Below are positions 55,742 to 64,000 of a DNA stretch of 64,000 nt, in pieces; the first letter of the stretch is position 1; every line of letters starts with the position of its first letter. The stretch spans positions 248,001 through 312,000 of the forward strand of contig NZ_JAFLND010000002.1 in NCBI RefSeq assembly GCF_017313105.1, written 5' to 3'. Position numbers and translations under genes: made by a program. The notes under the pieces are model-generated. The model worked only from the letters and a program-made list of their open reading frames with translations, did no database searches and had not been told where the DNA came from. This DNA is from [Muricauda] lutisoli (nom. illeg.). GTDB taxonomy: Bacteria; Bacteroidota; Bacteroidia; Flavobacteriales; Flavobacteriaceae.

Positions 55742-55794
55742 ACCTAAATGGTTGGTATAAAATATTTTTACAAAAAAGCGGTTATAGTAAAACC

Positions 55795-56514
55795 ATGAAC
55801 TTAAATAAGAGCCAGTTATCACTTTTGATCACTTTCTTCTCTATGTCCATAGTGATGTTATTGTTGTTCAATATTCACTTAGGGGGCATACAAGAGGATG
55901 AGTACGTCATTGAAATGAGCCTGGCCGATGAAGATATTGAAAAACTTCTAGAAGAGGAAGAGGAACGACTGGAAGAAATGGAGGCTGCCAACGACCCTAT
56001 TAAGAGCCACATGGCCGTGAATCAAACAGCCAAACCGAGTGTTGGAAATCCCGAACCTTTAAAAACTTTGGAAGAGCTCATGGAAGAAAGGGCCATGAGC
56101 AGTGAAACAGGTGAATATGCTGACAACTCCGCTTTTGAAGAACAATTGAAGCAATTACGGGCCCAACGTGATGAGAAAAAGGAAAAACTGGGCGAACGCG
56201 ATGCCCAAAAAGAAGAGTTTACCGACTATTTAAAAGACAGGCGCACTAGCATTTCCTATTCCTTGGTGGATAGAAATGCTTATTATTTGCCACCTCCCAT
56301 CTACACTTGTATAGAAGGTGGTAAGGTTGTTGTCAATATTTCCGTGGACGATAATGGTTATGTGACCGAAGCAAGCTTTAACGACAAAAGTTCGGGAACT
56401 GACAACGGTTGTTTGGTGGACAATGCAATCGCCTATGCTTTAAAGGCACGTTTTAGCCCAGATTCCAAGGCATCGCAAATTGGAACGATCACCTATCTAT
56501 TCCAGAGCAAGTAA
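55795..56514 (+). CDS. Membrane-anchored protein with TonB-like C-terminal domain
   Basis: The ATG at 55795 gives 239 residues, starting with a short cytoplasmic tail and one membrane helix ('LLITFFSMSIVMLLLF'). Residues 40-150 are an acidic and then mixed-charge helical, probably coiled-coil region ('IEKLLEEEEERLEEME'). The last about 80 residues ('GGKVVVNISVDDNGYVTEASF') match the fold of TonB C-terminal domains. There is no proline-rich linker, so it is not a canonical TonB. It follows truB and overlaps the convergent thioredoxin-fold gene by 18 bases. Confidence 0.75.
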   Translation: MNLNKSQLSLLITFFSMSIVMLLLFNIHLGGIQEDEYVIEMSLADEDIEKLLEEEEERLEEMEAANDPIKSHMAVNQTAKPSVGNPEPLKTLEELMEERAMSSETGEYADNSAFEEQLKQLRAQRDEKKEKLGERDAQKEEFTDYLKDRRTSISYSLVDRNAYYLPPPIYTCIEGGKVVVNISVDDNGYVTEASFNDKSSGTDNGCLVDNAIAYALKARFSPDSKASQIGTITYLFQSK

Positions 56515-57117
56515 TTTTAGGATATCCTCCAGAATATTTTGCCCTTTGTTTTTATTGTACCAAACTTGAAGTTCTTGTTTGAACTCATCGGTCAATTTAC
56601 CGTGTTCCCTTTTACAATCTTCCACCATTTGAGTGGCAATACTTGATCTTGGGCCCCACTCGCCGATAATTTCATCATCAGCTTTGTCCAAAACAATTAA
56701 TTTGGGAATGGAACGGGCACCATTGGTAAGGAAAGCATCCATCAAATCGAGACTTTCATCCCGCAGAACAACTTTTAGGGTTATGTTCGGGCTTGCTTCT
56801 GCAATTTTGTTCATGATGGGCAAACTTGCCGCCGCATCCCCACACCAACTTTCGGTGAGCACCAAGAACACGAGCTCACTGTCCAAGGAATCCAACTTTT
56901 GTTGTACCTCATCGTTGATTTTAAACGTTTTTTCCCAACGCACCATTCGGCGGTCACCAAGCTTGGTATAATTGACCATAGCTTCAGATTGGTTTGAACC
57001 CGTGGACTTACCCATTATCGCCAGTTGACGAACCAATTCAAGGTATCTCGGATAATCCATTGCCTTAGTTATGTACTCCTGTACCAATTCCAACCTGTTG
57101 CTCTCCAATACTTCCAT
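56497..57117 (-). CDS. Thioredoxin-fold protein (Thioredoxin_9-like)
   Basis: The ATG at 57117 (MEVLESNRLELV) gives 206 residues; an upstream ATG at 57174 would add 19. The active-site stretch is 'LTESWCGDAAASLPIM' with a single cysteine (WCGDA, not CxxC), and the cis-proline is in 'ARSIPKLIVLD'. This single-Cys pattern is normal for the Thioredoxin_9 family and so does not by itself mean loss of function. No signal peptide. Substrate and partner unknown. Confidence 0.85.
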   Translation of the reverse strand: MEVLESNRLELVQEYITKAMDYPRYLELVRQLAIMGKSTGSNQSEAMVNYTKLGDRRMVRWEKTFKINDEVQQKLDSLDSELVFLVLTESWCGDAAASLPIMNKIAEASPNITLKVVLRDESLDLMDAFLTNGARSIPKLIVLDKADDEIIGEWGPRSSIATQMVEDCKREHGKLTDEFKQELQVWYNKNKGQNILEDILKLLALE

Positions 57118-57197
57118 AAAATTGTTTTTGCAAAAGTACCCAGGGCAATCTGCCCAATAGGTGACTTTTATCATTGGTAGTTTTTACAAGATATTCC

Positions 57198-58613
57198 TTA
57201 CAGTGCTTTTGGGTTTATGGCCAAGCTCTTGAACAACATGGCCTTGGTGTAGAAAAATTTATTCTGCATTTCGTTTTGTTTCAGGTAAGCATCGATGAGC
57301 TTGCTCTCCCGAGAATTTATCAAAAACAGGGAACTCTCCCCAAAACTGAACTTTCTTTCCTCAGCTTCCAACATAGTGGTATAATCCTTTACAATATTGG
57401 TTATCAATTGGTTTTGTTCGGTAAAGGAATCCAATTCATTATAAATGGCGATGACCTTATTCTGTATTTCTATCTGCGCGTTGTCCCTTTCGTATTCGGC
57501 ATCCCTGAGTTTAAACTTGGCCAATTTTAAATCTCCTCGCTCTTTTCTAAGGAAAATGGGCATCTGCAGGCTTAACCCTGCTTTGTAGTTCTCGGTTACA
57601 AAAGAGTTGATGTATTCTGGCGTTTCTGTGATAAAATTATATTCGGCCTCCAATTTTGGAAGCAGTTTGTTGGCCTTAAGTCGCTTGTCAACGGTAAGCC
57701 CTTCAATTTTATAGTCCAAGGATATGAGTTTGGGATGTGTTTCCAAATTGAAACTATCCAAAGGCACTCCTTCTATCTCCAAGGTCGAGTTGATGTCCAT
57801 TTCCGGCTCTAAATTAGGGCTTACACCAGGCTGAAGCTCAACGGGCACATCCTCGATCCACAAAAAATTACTGAGTTCCAATGATTTTTTCATCAATTTC
57901 ACCTTTGCCTGCTGATATCCCAAATCTCTGTTTCGAACGGCAATTTTTGCCTCTACGGTATCAATCATGGCAATATCCCCTGCCAAGGCGCTCTCCTTTA
58001 TCCCCTGAAAACGAATTTCCGCATTTTCCAAAAAATCTTTATACACTTCAGCATCTCGATAAGCCTTCAACCAATCAAAATAGGCCAATGATGCATTGTA
58101 CAGCACTTGGTTTACCTGCAGGTCTTGATCGGCTTTGGTCTGCTCCCTGAACAATTTGGCTTTTCGTAGAGTGGCCATGCGCTCGTTGATCCAAAATCCT
58201 TGTAAAACGGACATGGAAACCCCTGCGCTGTACAAACCATCTTGAGGCAAGGTTTCGTCCGGGTTAATGAAAGTTCCCTCATCTTGCTGAAAATTCCCCT
58301 TGAACTCTATACCGAACCAGGTCGGAACCTTGAAAGTGGCATTTAATCGGTCCCAATATTGGGTTCCCTTAAACTCCTTTCTATCAAAATCCACTTCAAC
58401 CTTTGGGTCAAAACCTCCCCTGGCCCTCATAAGTTCCGCCTGCCCTATGGCAATGTTCAACTGGGCCTGTTTGGCAACGGGGTGATACTTTTTTACATAA
58501 CCCAAGTACTCCTTAAACCCAAGCACAGAGGAATCTTGCTGAGCGTAAAAAAGGCTTACAGTAAAGAAAAAGAGGGTACAAAATAAAAGTGATCTTCTAT
58601 TTCTTTGCGCCAT
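57198..58613 (-). CDS. TolC-family outer-membrane efflux protein
   Basis: The ATG at 58613 gives 471 residues with a Sec signal peptide (ending YAQQ). The rest has the repeated long-helix pattern of TolC ('ARGGFDPKVEVDF' strands, paired helices such as 'AEVYKDFLENAEIRFQGIKES' and 'LEAEERKFSFGESSLFLINS'). It would form a trimeric outer-membrane tunnel. It overlaps the end of the HlyD gene by 17 bases and completes a TetR - ABC - HlyD - TolC export operon. Confidence 0.9.
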   Translation of the reverse strand: MAQRNRRSLLFCTLFFFTVSLFYAQQDSSVLGFKEYLGYVKKYHPVAKQAQLNIAIGQAELMRARGGFDPKVEVDFDRKEFKGTQYWDRLNATFKVPTWFGIEFKGNFQQDEGTFINPDETLPQDGLYSAGVSMSVLQGFWINERMATLRKAKLFREQTKADQDLQVNQVLYNASLAYFDWLKAYRDAEVYKDFLENAEIRFQGIKESALAGDIAMIDTVEAKIAVRNRDLGYQQAKVKLMKKSLELSNFLWIEDVPVELQPGVSPNLEPEMDINSTLEIEGVPLDSFNLETHPKLISLDYKIEGLTVDKRLKANKLLPKLEAEYNFITETPEYINSFVTENYKAGLSLQMPIFLRKERGDLKLAKFKLRDAEYERDNAQIEIQNKVIAIYNELDSFTEQNQLITNIVKDYTTMLEAEERKFSFGESSLFLINSRESKLIDAYLKQNEMQNKFFYTKAMLFKSLAINPKAL

Positions 58614-59952
58614 CTGCACTATTGTTTTGAGGTTGATAATAATTTGGTGGAAAGCCGTTCAACTGTCTCCACAACTCGTACCAAATAGGAACATCTTCCA
58701 AAAGGGCCATTGTACTTGCGCCCGAACCGACTCTAATATCCTTGGGCCATGGTGCTTCTTCCTCGTCGGGGGCCAACAGTACCCTGTATTTACCATTTGG
58801 ACTGATAAAGTTTTCAATTGCGACCACTTTACCGCCAAAAGTTCCATAGGAAACGTTTGGCCATCCACTAAATATGATAGCAGGCCAGCCATCAAATTGA
58901 ATACGCACCTTCTCATCTACATGAATCAATGGAAGATCAATGGGGTCCACATAAGTTTCAACTGCTATATCGTAGTCCGAAGGCATTATCCCCACTAATT
59001 GAGCTCCTTCTTTAAAAGTTTCCCCAATTCCGGATTGGATGGCCTTTGTGATATAGCCATTCTGAGGGGCTCGTATATAGAGCATATTATTTCTAATTTC
59101 GTAGTTGGTGTACTGATTTTCCAACTTGGTCACCTGAGCCTCAGAATCGAACTGATTGGATTGCGCCGTATATAAGTCACTTTGCGCCTTAGAAATCTTA
59201 TCGGTGTACTCGGCCTGTACCCTATTGATTTCAACTTGTGCATTGATCACATCATTTTTACTGGCCAATAATTTATTTTCCTGACTTATTAGTTTTGCCT
59301 GTGTTTCTTGAAGTTTTAGGCGTTTTGCTTCTAAATCGGTTACCGCCTTTAAACCTTCTTCCTGGAGTTTTTCGGTACGATCGTACTGCCGTTGTGCAAT
59401 GGTGATATTGGTCTTGGCAGCTTCCAAATCTATACTATCGCTCTTGACCTTCAGCTTCGACTGCATTAACTTGTTCTTGGCTTGCTCCAGTTTTAAACCA
59501 AGTTCTTGGTTAAGGGCTTTGATTTGCTGGTTCAAGGCCTTTACCTTTTCTTGATATGATGTTACGGACATGGTCTTAGCCTTTATCTGTTGCCCGGTAC
59601 GTTCTATAAGATTGGGGTCAAAATATTCGCTCTTTACCTCGGATATAAATAAGATGGTATCTCCCTTTTCTACGTAATCCCCTTCTCTTACATACCACTT
59701 TTCAATTCTTCCCGGTATTGGGGACTGAATCGTTTGTGGTCGTTGATCTGGGGTTAGAGTTGTTAAGTAACCCCTACCAGAAATATTCTGGGTCCAAGGT
59801 AAAAACATCATAAAAAGTACAATGATGGAAAAGGCGGCCAAAAAGCGGTTAAATTGCTTATAGTGCCTTTTATGAAAGACCTTCTTACCTGCTTCATAAC
59901 CGGTAAGGTCTACCTTAGCGTTCAATTTATTATTTGAAGAAATATTTAGCAT
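58597..59952 (-). CDS. HlyD-family membrane fusion protein
   Basis: A 451-residue periplasmic adaptor. One N-terminal membrane helix (about 33-54), a lipoyl/biotinyl-like half ('QTIQSPIPGRIEKWYVREGD', 75-94), a long coiled-coil hairpin (about 115-290) and the second lipoyl half plus beta-barrel ('RAPQNGYITKAIQSGIGETF', then 'DLPLIHVDEKVRIQFDGWP'). It links an inner-membrane transporter to TolC. It lies 5 bases after the ABC gene. Confidence 0.92.
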   Translation of the reverse strand: MLNISSNNKLNAKVDLTGYEAGKKVFHKRHYKQFNRFLAAFSIIVLFMMFLPWTQNISGRGYLTTLTPDQRPQTIQSPIPGRIEKWYVREGDYVEKGDTILFISEVKSEYFDPNLIERTGQQIKAKTMSVTSYQEKVKALNQQIKALNQELGLKLEQAKNKLMQSKLKVKSDSIDLEAAKTNITIAQRQYDRTEKLQEEGLKAVTDLEAKRLKLQETQAKLISQENKLLASKNDVINAQVEINRVQAEYTDKISKAQSDLYTAQSNQFDSEAQVTKLENQYTNYEIRNNMLYIRAPQNGYITKAIQSGIGETFKEGAQLVGIMPSDYDIAVETYVDPIDLPLIHVDEKVRIQFDGWPAIIFSGWPNVSYGTFGGKVVAIENFISPNGKYRVLLAPDEEEAPWPKDIRVGSGASTMALLEDVPIWYELWRQLNGFPPNYYQPQNNSADGAKK

Positions 59953-59957
59953 GAACT

Positions 59958-61625
59958 TTATTTTACATTGATCAATCTACCTTTTTCCATTCGGATTGTC
60001 TGGTTACAGCGACTTGCCCATTTCGGGTTCTCACTTACAACAACCAGAGCCCATCCATTTGCCGGGTCGGCCAAGAAATCCATCATTCTTTCTGTTCCCT
60101 CCTCATCGTATTGCTCCAAAGGATCTTTGAGAATCATAAGTTTAGGTCGTGTCACAACACTCCTGGCCAATACAATCTTTCGGGATATAAAGTCCGGAAT
60201 CTTTTTCCCTTCTGGATATAAAATGGTGTTTAGGCCATGGGGCTGCTCTTTTACAAACTCGGTTAAACTCACTTTTTCCAAGGCCCAGTACACGTCTTCT
60301 ATTGGAATATCTTTATTGCCGAAGGTAATGTTGTCCAACAAAGTCCCTTCAAAAGGGTACTCTTCGGTAAGAGAGTGTCCTAAATAAGATCGGTACTGAC
60401 TTAATTTTATTCCCTGCAGTGCTACATTGTTGACATAGATTTTACCCGAGTCAGGTTCCAAGATTCCCGCGATCATCCGTAAAAGGGTGGATCTTCCGGA
60501 GCCGCTCTTACCTTGAACCAACAATCTAGTGCCAGGGTGGATGGCCAGTGATACATGATCTATAATCTTTTTATCCAAACCTGGGACTTTATAAACGACA
60601 TCTTCAAGCTCCACTTTTAAGCCTTCACCTTCCTTAAAAGGAGTTTCCCCAGATTGTGGCTCGAGTTTTTTGTCCACAACTTGCCCCATTTTCTCCAAAG
60701 ATGTCAAGAGGTCATAAAAAGTTTCAAGACCTAAAATCATTTTCTCGACAGAGCTGATCACCAATAAAATAATGATTTCCGCAGCTACAAACTGACCAAT
60801 GTTCATTTGTTGATCCAAAACCAGCAATCCACCGATCAACAACAATCCGGCAGTCACCAGAACTTTAAAGCCTATCATTTGAATAAACTGAAGTACCAAT
60901 ATTCTAAAATGGCTTTCCCTGGCCTCCAAATATTCTTCTACCAATTTATCGTTCTTTTCCAATGCATGGGATGTTTTGCCAGAAAGTTTAAAACTAACAA
61001 TGGAGCGGGCAATTTCTTGCACCCAATGAGCAACCCTATACTTGATCTTTGACTCTTCCAAACTGGTATCCAACCCCTTTTGAGCGGTGAACTTGAACAC
61101 AATGTAAATAAGCAAGAGCAACAACAGCCCGTAGATGATAAAAAATGGGTGATAAAAGGAAAGCAACAATAACCCAAAAACTATTTGCAGCAATGCAGCT
61201 GGGAAATCGATAAGTATTTTGGAAAGGGATTTTTGAACTGTAAGGGTATCAAAAAATCGGTTGGCCAACTCCGGCGGATAGTAATACCTGAGCTCACTCA
61301 TTTTGATTTTTGGAAAACGATATGCAAACTCAAAAGATGACCTGGTAAAAATTTTCTGCTGAAGGTTTTCAATAATACGTATTTGCATTAACTGAAGAAC
61401 ACCGACAAATGCAACTCCCAAAGTAACCAAGACCACGAGAACGATCCAAGAGGTACTCACCCTTGCTCCTTGTATAAGGTTGATAATGGCCTGTATTCCC
61501 AATGGAAGGGAAAGATTTACCAAACCAGCAAAAATAGCGTAGTAAAATATTTGAAAGATGTCTTTTTTGTCCAAGGTCAACAGACCCATTAAACGTTGCC
61601 ACGCGGTTAGTATGTTTTTAGCCAT
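59958..61625 (-). CDS. ABC-transporter protein with degenerate ATPase domain
   Basis: A 555-residue half-transporter: a permease domain with six helices (about 20-300) and a nucleotide-binding domain (about 336-555). Every catalytic motif is altered: Walker A reads GKSGSGRST, with Arg378 in place of Lys; the Q-loop glutamine is missing (LGHSLTEEYPFEGT); the signature LSGGQ is replaced by IPDFI (476-480); Walker B reads LMILKDP (Lys500-Asp501 instead of Asp-Glu); the switch His is Glu532. The fold signals remain (SGSGRSTLLRMIAG, VLARSV). It probably cannot hydrolyse ATP normally. It overlaps the TetR stop by 8 bases. Confidence 0.9.
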   Translation of the reverse strand: MAKNILTAWQRLMGLLTLDKKDIFQIFYYAIFAGLVNLSLPLGIQAIINLIQGARVSTSWIVLVVLVTLGVAFVGVLQLMQIRIIENLQQKIFTRSSFEFAYRFPKIKMSELRYYYPPELANRFFDTLTVQKSLSKILIDFPAALLQIVFGLLLLSFYHPFFIIYGLLLLLLIYIVFKFTAQKGLDTSLEESKIKYRVAHWVQEIARSIVSFKLSGKTSHALEKNDKLVEEYLEARESHFRILVLQFIQMIGFKVLVTAGLLLIGGLLVLDQQMNIGQFVAAEIIILLVISSVEKMILGLETFYDLLTSLEKMGQVVDKKLEPQSGETPFKEGEGLKVELEDVVYKVPGLDKKIIDHVSLAIHPGTRLLVQGKSGSGRSTLLRMIAGILEPDSGKIYVNNVALQGIKLSQYRSYLGHSLTEEYPFEGTLLDNITFGNKDIPIEDVYWALEKVSLTEFVKEQPHGLNTILYPEGKKIPDFISRKIVLARSVVTRPKLMILKDPLEQYDEEGTERMMDFLADPANGWALVVVSENPKWASRCNQTIRMEKGRLINVK

Positions 61626-62304
61626 TAGGTTTATGGTTTAATGTTCGGAATATTAAGTCCGTAAAAAATTGGGTTGGTGTAATTTTTTGATTGCAATCGG
61701 TAAGTTTTGGAAAGTGCTCTGCCAGAAAATATTGGTGCAGTGTACCTTCCAAGATAGTACTGGCCAAACTCAATGGATAAGGATAACTGCCATCCACTTC
61801 CTGAATCATTTTACTGATACGACTCACAATTCTCTTACTGATCGTAAAGTAACCATCCTTGTTTTCTTGATCAACCTCCTTTACCAAGTAGGATTTGGAA
61901 TACTCATTGATTATCAATCTATTTAGAACCACTTCGTTCACATGTGAAAAGGAACTGTCTTCCTCCACATTTTGTGTTAGCACTTCTATTGCTTTTTTAA
62001 GTTTTTTCTCCGGATTGGAAATGCCATTGGTAGCAAAAACCATTCGATACTCCATCCAACCCCAATACCATGAGGCCAAATAGAGCAACAACTTATGCTT
62101 GTTCTCAAAATATCGATAAATAGAGCTCTCATTGGATTGAATGCGAACCCCTAACTTTTTAAACGTAAAGCATTCAAATCCGATTTCATCGATAAGCAGT
62201 ATACTCTGCTCTACTATTTTCTTTCCCAAATCTGAAGATTCAGGGTCCTTTACATAGAGCTTTCCATTCATTTCCAATTTTACGGACTTCATCAAAATAT
62301 CCAT
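61618..62304 (-). CDS. TetR-family transcriptional regulator
   Basis: The ATG at 62304 is used; an ATG at 62292 and a TTG at 62313 are alternatives. About 228 residues. The N-terminal HTH is 'SILLIDEIGFECFTFKKLGV' followed by 'IQSNESSIYRYFENKHKLLL', the classic TetR recognition helix and YxYF turn; the C-terminal part is helical and should bind a ligand. It is the first gene of the operon with the ABC, HlyD and TolC genes, so it most likely represses its own operon. Confidence 0.9.
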   Translation of the reverse strand: MDILMKSVKLEMNGKLYVKDPESSDLGKKIVEQSILLIDEIGFECFTFKKLGVRIQSNESSIYRYFENKHKLLLYLASWYWGWMEYRMVFATNGISNPEKKLKKAIEVLTQNVEEDSSFSHVNEVVLNRLIINEYSKSYLVKEVDQENKDGYFTISKRIVSRISKMIQEVDGSYPYPLSLASTILEGTLHQYFLAEHFPKLTDCNQKITPTQFFTDLIFRTLNHKPNG

Positions 62305-62424
62305 TCCATCCAATTTTTAAAACAGATTCTCGCGAATATAATAGTATTACTATCAATATTTAATACTTTAACTTTCAATTAACGATTTCTTATTTTACTG
62401 TACTTTTGATAAAAACGGACAGCA

Positions 62425-62988
62425 ATGGACAAAGACAGATGTGGTTGGTGTGTTGGCGACAGCCTTTATGAATCCTATCATGACACCGAATGGGGCGTTC
62501 CCGTAAAGGACGACGAAACCTTGTTCGAATTCCTGATATTGGAGACCTTTCAGGCAGGTTTGAGTTGGATCACGGTATTAAGAAAACGTGAAAATTTTAG
62601 AAGGGCTTTTGACCATTTTAACTACGAAAAGATAGCAAACTACGACCAAAACAAGATTGACACCCTCCTGCAAGACCCTGGAATCATAAGAAATAAATTG
62701 AAAGTGAACGCTACGGTTTCCAATGCAAGGGCATTTATGGAGGTTCAAAAAGAATTTGGTAGTTTCAGTAGCTATATTTGGGATTTTGTGGATGACAAAC
62801 CGATAAAAAATGCGTGGAAAAACTACAAGAATGCCCCTGCGACCACCGAATTATCGGACACCATTAGCAAAGATTTGAAAAAACGTGGATTCAAGTTTGT
62901 AGGGAGTACTGTGATTTATGCCCACATGCAGGCCACGGGCATGGTGAACGACCACGAAGTAAACTGTTTTAGATACCATGAAGTTTAA
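62425..62988 (+). CDS. tag: DNA-3-methyladenine glycosylase I
   Basis: A 187-residue base-excision repair enzyme. The zinc-ligand set is conserved with exactly the E. coli spacing shifted by two: Cys6, His19, His177 and Cys181. The 3-methyladenine pocket motif 'FLILETFQAGLSWITVLRKR' is near 35-54. It removes 3-methyladenine from alkylated DNA, thematically close to the ATL protein at 23.5 kb. A TACTTTTG element is at 62401-62408. Its end overlaps the next gene by 11 bases. Confidence 0.96.
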   Translation: MDKDRCGWCVGDSLYESYHDTEWGVPVKDDETLFEFLILETFQAGLSWITVLRKRENFRRAFDHFNYEKIANYDQNKIDTLLQDPGIIRNKLKVNATVSNARAFMEVQKEFGSFSSYIWDFVDDKPIKNAWKNYKNAPATTELSDTISKDLKKRGFKFVGSTVIYAHMQATGMVNDHEVNCFRYHEV

Positions 62989-63559
62989 ATACATCTTCTT
63001 TTTAATGCTTGGAATCGCACAAATAACAATTGCGCAAAACAAGTACGAACAAGAATCCAGAATTGACAAAGATGATTTCCCACGTAATTCCTATCTCTTG
63101 ATCGAAGATTATTTGGAAGATGCCAAACGTGTTCGATTTTATCAAGAGTCGGACAGTACCAAGAAAAGCTACGAAGCCAAGTTTAAAAAAAGGCGATTGC
63201 ACTACAGTGTCGAGTTCGACCAAGAAGGAAAACTGGAAGATGTAGAATTCAAAATAAAGGAAAGGGACATCCCGAACGATAGTTGGGAAACCATACAGTT
63301 TTATCTAGAAAAAAACCATAAAAAGTACAGGGTAAAGAAAATTCAGCAGCAATACCCTACTCGCAAGGGACAGTCCCTTGAGGAGACCTTGCACAATGCC
63401 TTCCAAAACTTGATATTGCCCGAAGTAAATTACGAACTGGTCTTTTCTGCCAAAGAAAGTGATGGTTTTCAGGAATACGAGGCGCTATTTGATTCCGAAG
63501 GAGAACTAAAACGAATCCGTAAATCTTTTCCACAAAGCTATGACCATGTCCTCTACTAA
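62978..63559 (+). CDS. Exported PepSY-like protein of unknown function
   Basis: A 193-residue protein with a Sec signal peptide (residues 1-19, ending IAQ-NKY). The mature part has two similar repeats of about 70 residues with patterns like 'KKRRLHYSVEFDQEGKLEDVEF' and 'YEALFDSEGELKRIRKSFPQ', reminiscent of PepSY-like or beta-lactamase-inhibitor-like domains. No catalytic residues. Function unknown; the call is from the repeat pattern. It overlaps the following DUF2490 gene by 14 bases, so they are likely co-translated. Confidence 0.75.
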   Translation: MKFKYIFFLMLGIAQITIAQNKYEQESRIDKDDFPRNSYLLIEDYLEDAKRVRFYQESDSTKKSYEAKFKKRRLHYSVEFDQEGKLEDVEFKIKERDIPNDSWETIQFYLEKNHKKYRVKKIQQQYPTRKGQSLEETLHNAFQNLILPEVNYELVFSAKESDGFQEYEALFDSEGELKRIRKSFPQSYDHVLY

Positions 63560-64000
63560 ATGGTTTTTACTCGTTTCGTTTTTATTGTTTATGAGCTCTG
63601 CTCTGAGTCAAGAAAACCTGACAGGATATTGGCAGCCGCAATTTGCCGTGAACTATCAAGTTGCAAGGGGTTATTCCCATAATTTTTCCATAGCCAACCG
63701 AAACTACATTTTTGATGCTGAAGAATTAACCTTAAAGGCGAGACAATTGGATATTGCTCATTTTTCCAAATGGAATATCAGGGACAATCAAAGTATCGCT
63801 TTGGGCGTTCAATATAGATTCCGAAACAACTTTGAGGACAAAGAGAACGAACTTCGACTTACCCAGCAGTACAATATTACCACTAAGCCGTTTGCCATTC
63901 GATTTGGACATAGGATCCGGACCGAGCAACGTATCACAAACGCATTGACCACCCACAGGTTCCGGTACCGATTTGCGCTTGATTTTCCTTTGGTTGGTGA
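63546..64000 (+). CDS. DUF2490-family protein, 5' part only
   Basis: The frame starts at the ATG at 63546 and is still open at the window end; 151 residues are visible. A signal peptide (residues 1-22, ending LSQ-ENL) is followed by 'TGYWQPQFAVNYQVARGYSH' and strands of a small beta-barrel ('LALGVQYRFRNNF'-like, with alternating residues), which fits the DUF2490 outer-membrane family. The function is unknown. It forms a pair with the preceding exported protein. Confidence 0.8.
   Translation, partial: MSSTKWFLLVSFLLFMSSALSQENLTGYWQPQFAVNYQVARGYSHNFSIANRNYIFDAEELTLKARQLDIAHFSKWNIRDNQSIALGVQYRFRNNFEDKENELRLTQQYNITTKPFAIRFGHRIRTEQRITNALTTHRFRYRFALDFPLVG

Noticed and set aside
56497..57117. Thioredoxin-fold protein with a single active-site cysteine as a broken enzyme
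   Set aside because: WCGDA with one cysteine is the usual pattern of the Thioredoxin_9 family, so no loss is implied.
62401..62408. TACTTTTG before tag as a full promoter
   Set aside because: The -7 element is perfect but no TTTG lies 17-21 bases upstream, so only a partial match can be claimed. The same applies to 33077-33084 and 10253-10260.

Overview
The window looks like a chromosomal core segment from a member of the Flavobacteriaceae (Bacteroidota), plausibly of the Muricauda/Allomuricauda type (the genus is an inference from overall protein flavour). Support comes from two stand-alone type IX secretion (T9SS) sorting-domain proteins, Bacteroidota-restricted families (DUF4271, DUF4296, DUF3098, LuxE-like acyltransferase, CarboxypepD_reg-TonB receptor), Bacteroidota-type promoter motifs (TTTG ... 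TAnnTTTG), weak Shine-Dalgarno signals, and the gene order ftsX-DUF3098-uppP-truB. Coding density is very high. No tRNA, rRNA, CRISPR array, insertion sequence or phage gene was seen. No gene-free stretch exceeds 300 bases; the largest gap is about 285 bases in front of the alanine dehydrogenase gene.

Layout. 1-8.9 kb: the end of a propeller-like protein, then a group of phosphoryl- and nucleotide-related genes. These are a giant lipoprotein combining a calcineurin-like phosphatase, a FAM20C/HipA-like kinase domain and an outer-membrane barrel; a divergent HD hydrolase fused to a Pycsar-type membrane effector domain; a GAF protein; and a second calcineurin-like enzyme. 8.9-18.5 kb: a PLP enzyme, an AraC regulator, an acyltransferase, a small exported protein, a penicillin-acylase-family lipoprotein, a TPM-domain protein and an MsbA-like ABC exporter. 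18.5-21.4 kb: an Fe-S/redox operon (Mrp ATPase, NifU domain, ferredoxin reductase, ferredoxin). 21.6-26 kb: amidase, alkyltransferase-like DNA repair protein, LysE exporter, trmB and a glycosyltransferase. 26-33 kb: a PhoR/PhoB-like two-component pair divergent from a TonB receptor-lipoprotein operon, with 11-bp-phased repeats between them, followed by two tiny T9SS-sorted proteins. 33-42.8 kb: LuxE-like protein, cupin, tyrS, an epimerase, a DUF4296-dihydroorotase-dolichol-phosphate-mannose-synthase-like operon, a GT39 glycosyltransferase, DUF4271 and hemD. 42.9-53 kb: pckA, DUF423, a saccharopine-dehydrogenase-like gene with an Lrp regulator, ferritin, a zinc peptidase, ald and leuS. 53-57 kb: ftsX-DUF3098-uppP-truB and a TonB-like protein, then a thioredoxin-fold protein. 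57-62.3 kb: a TetR-ABC-HlyD-TolC export operon whose ABC protein has lost essentially every nucleotide-binding motif. 62.4-64 kb: tag, an exported protein and a DUF2490 protein cut by the window edge.

Most genes are housekeeping or conserved family genes. The parts most worth a second look are the phosphatase-kinase-barrel/HD-PycTM divergent pair with its shared palindrome, the phased-repeat operator in front of the TonB receptor, and the export operon with the degenerate ATPase. All functional calls are from reading motifs by eye; no database search was possible.
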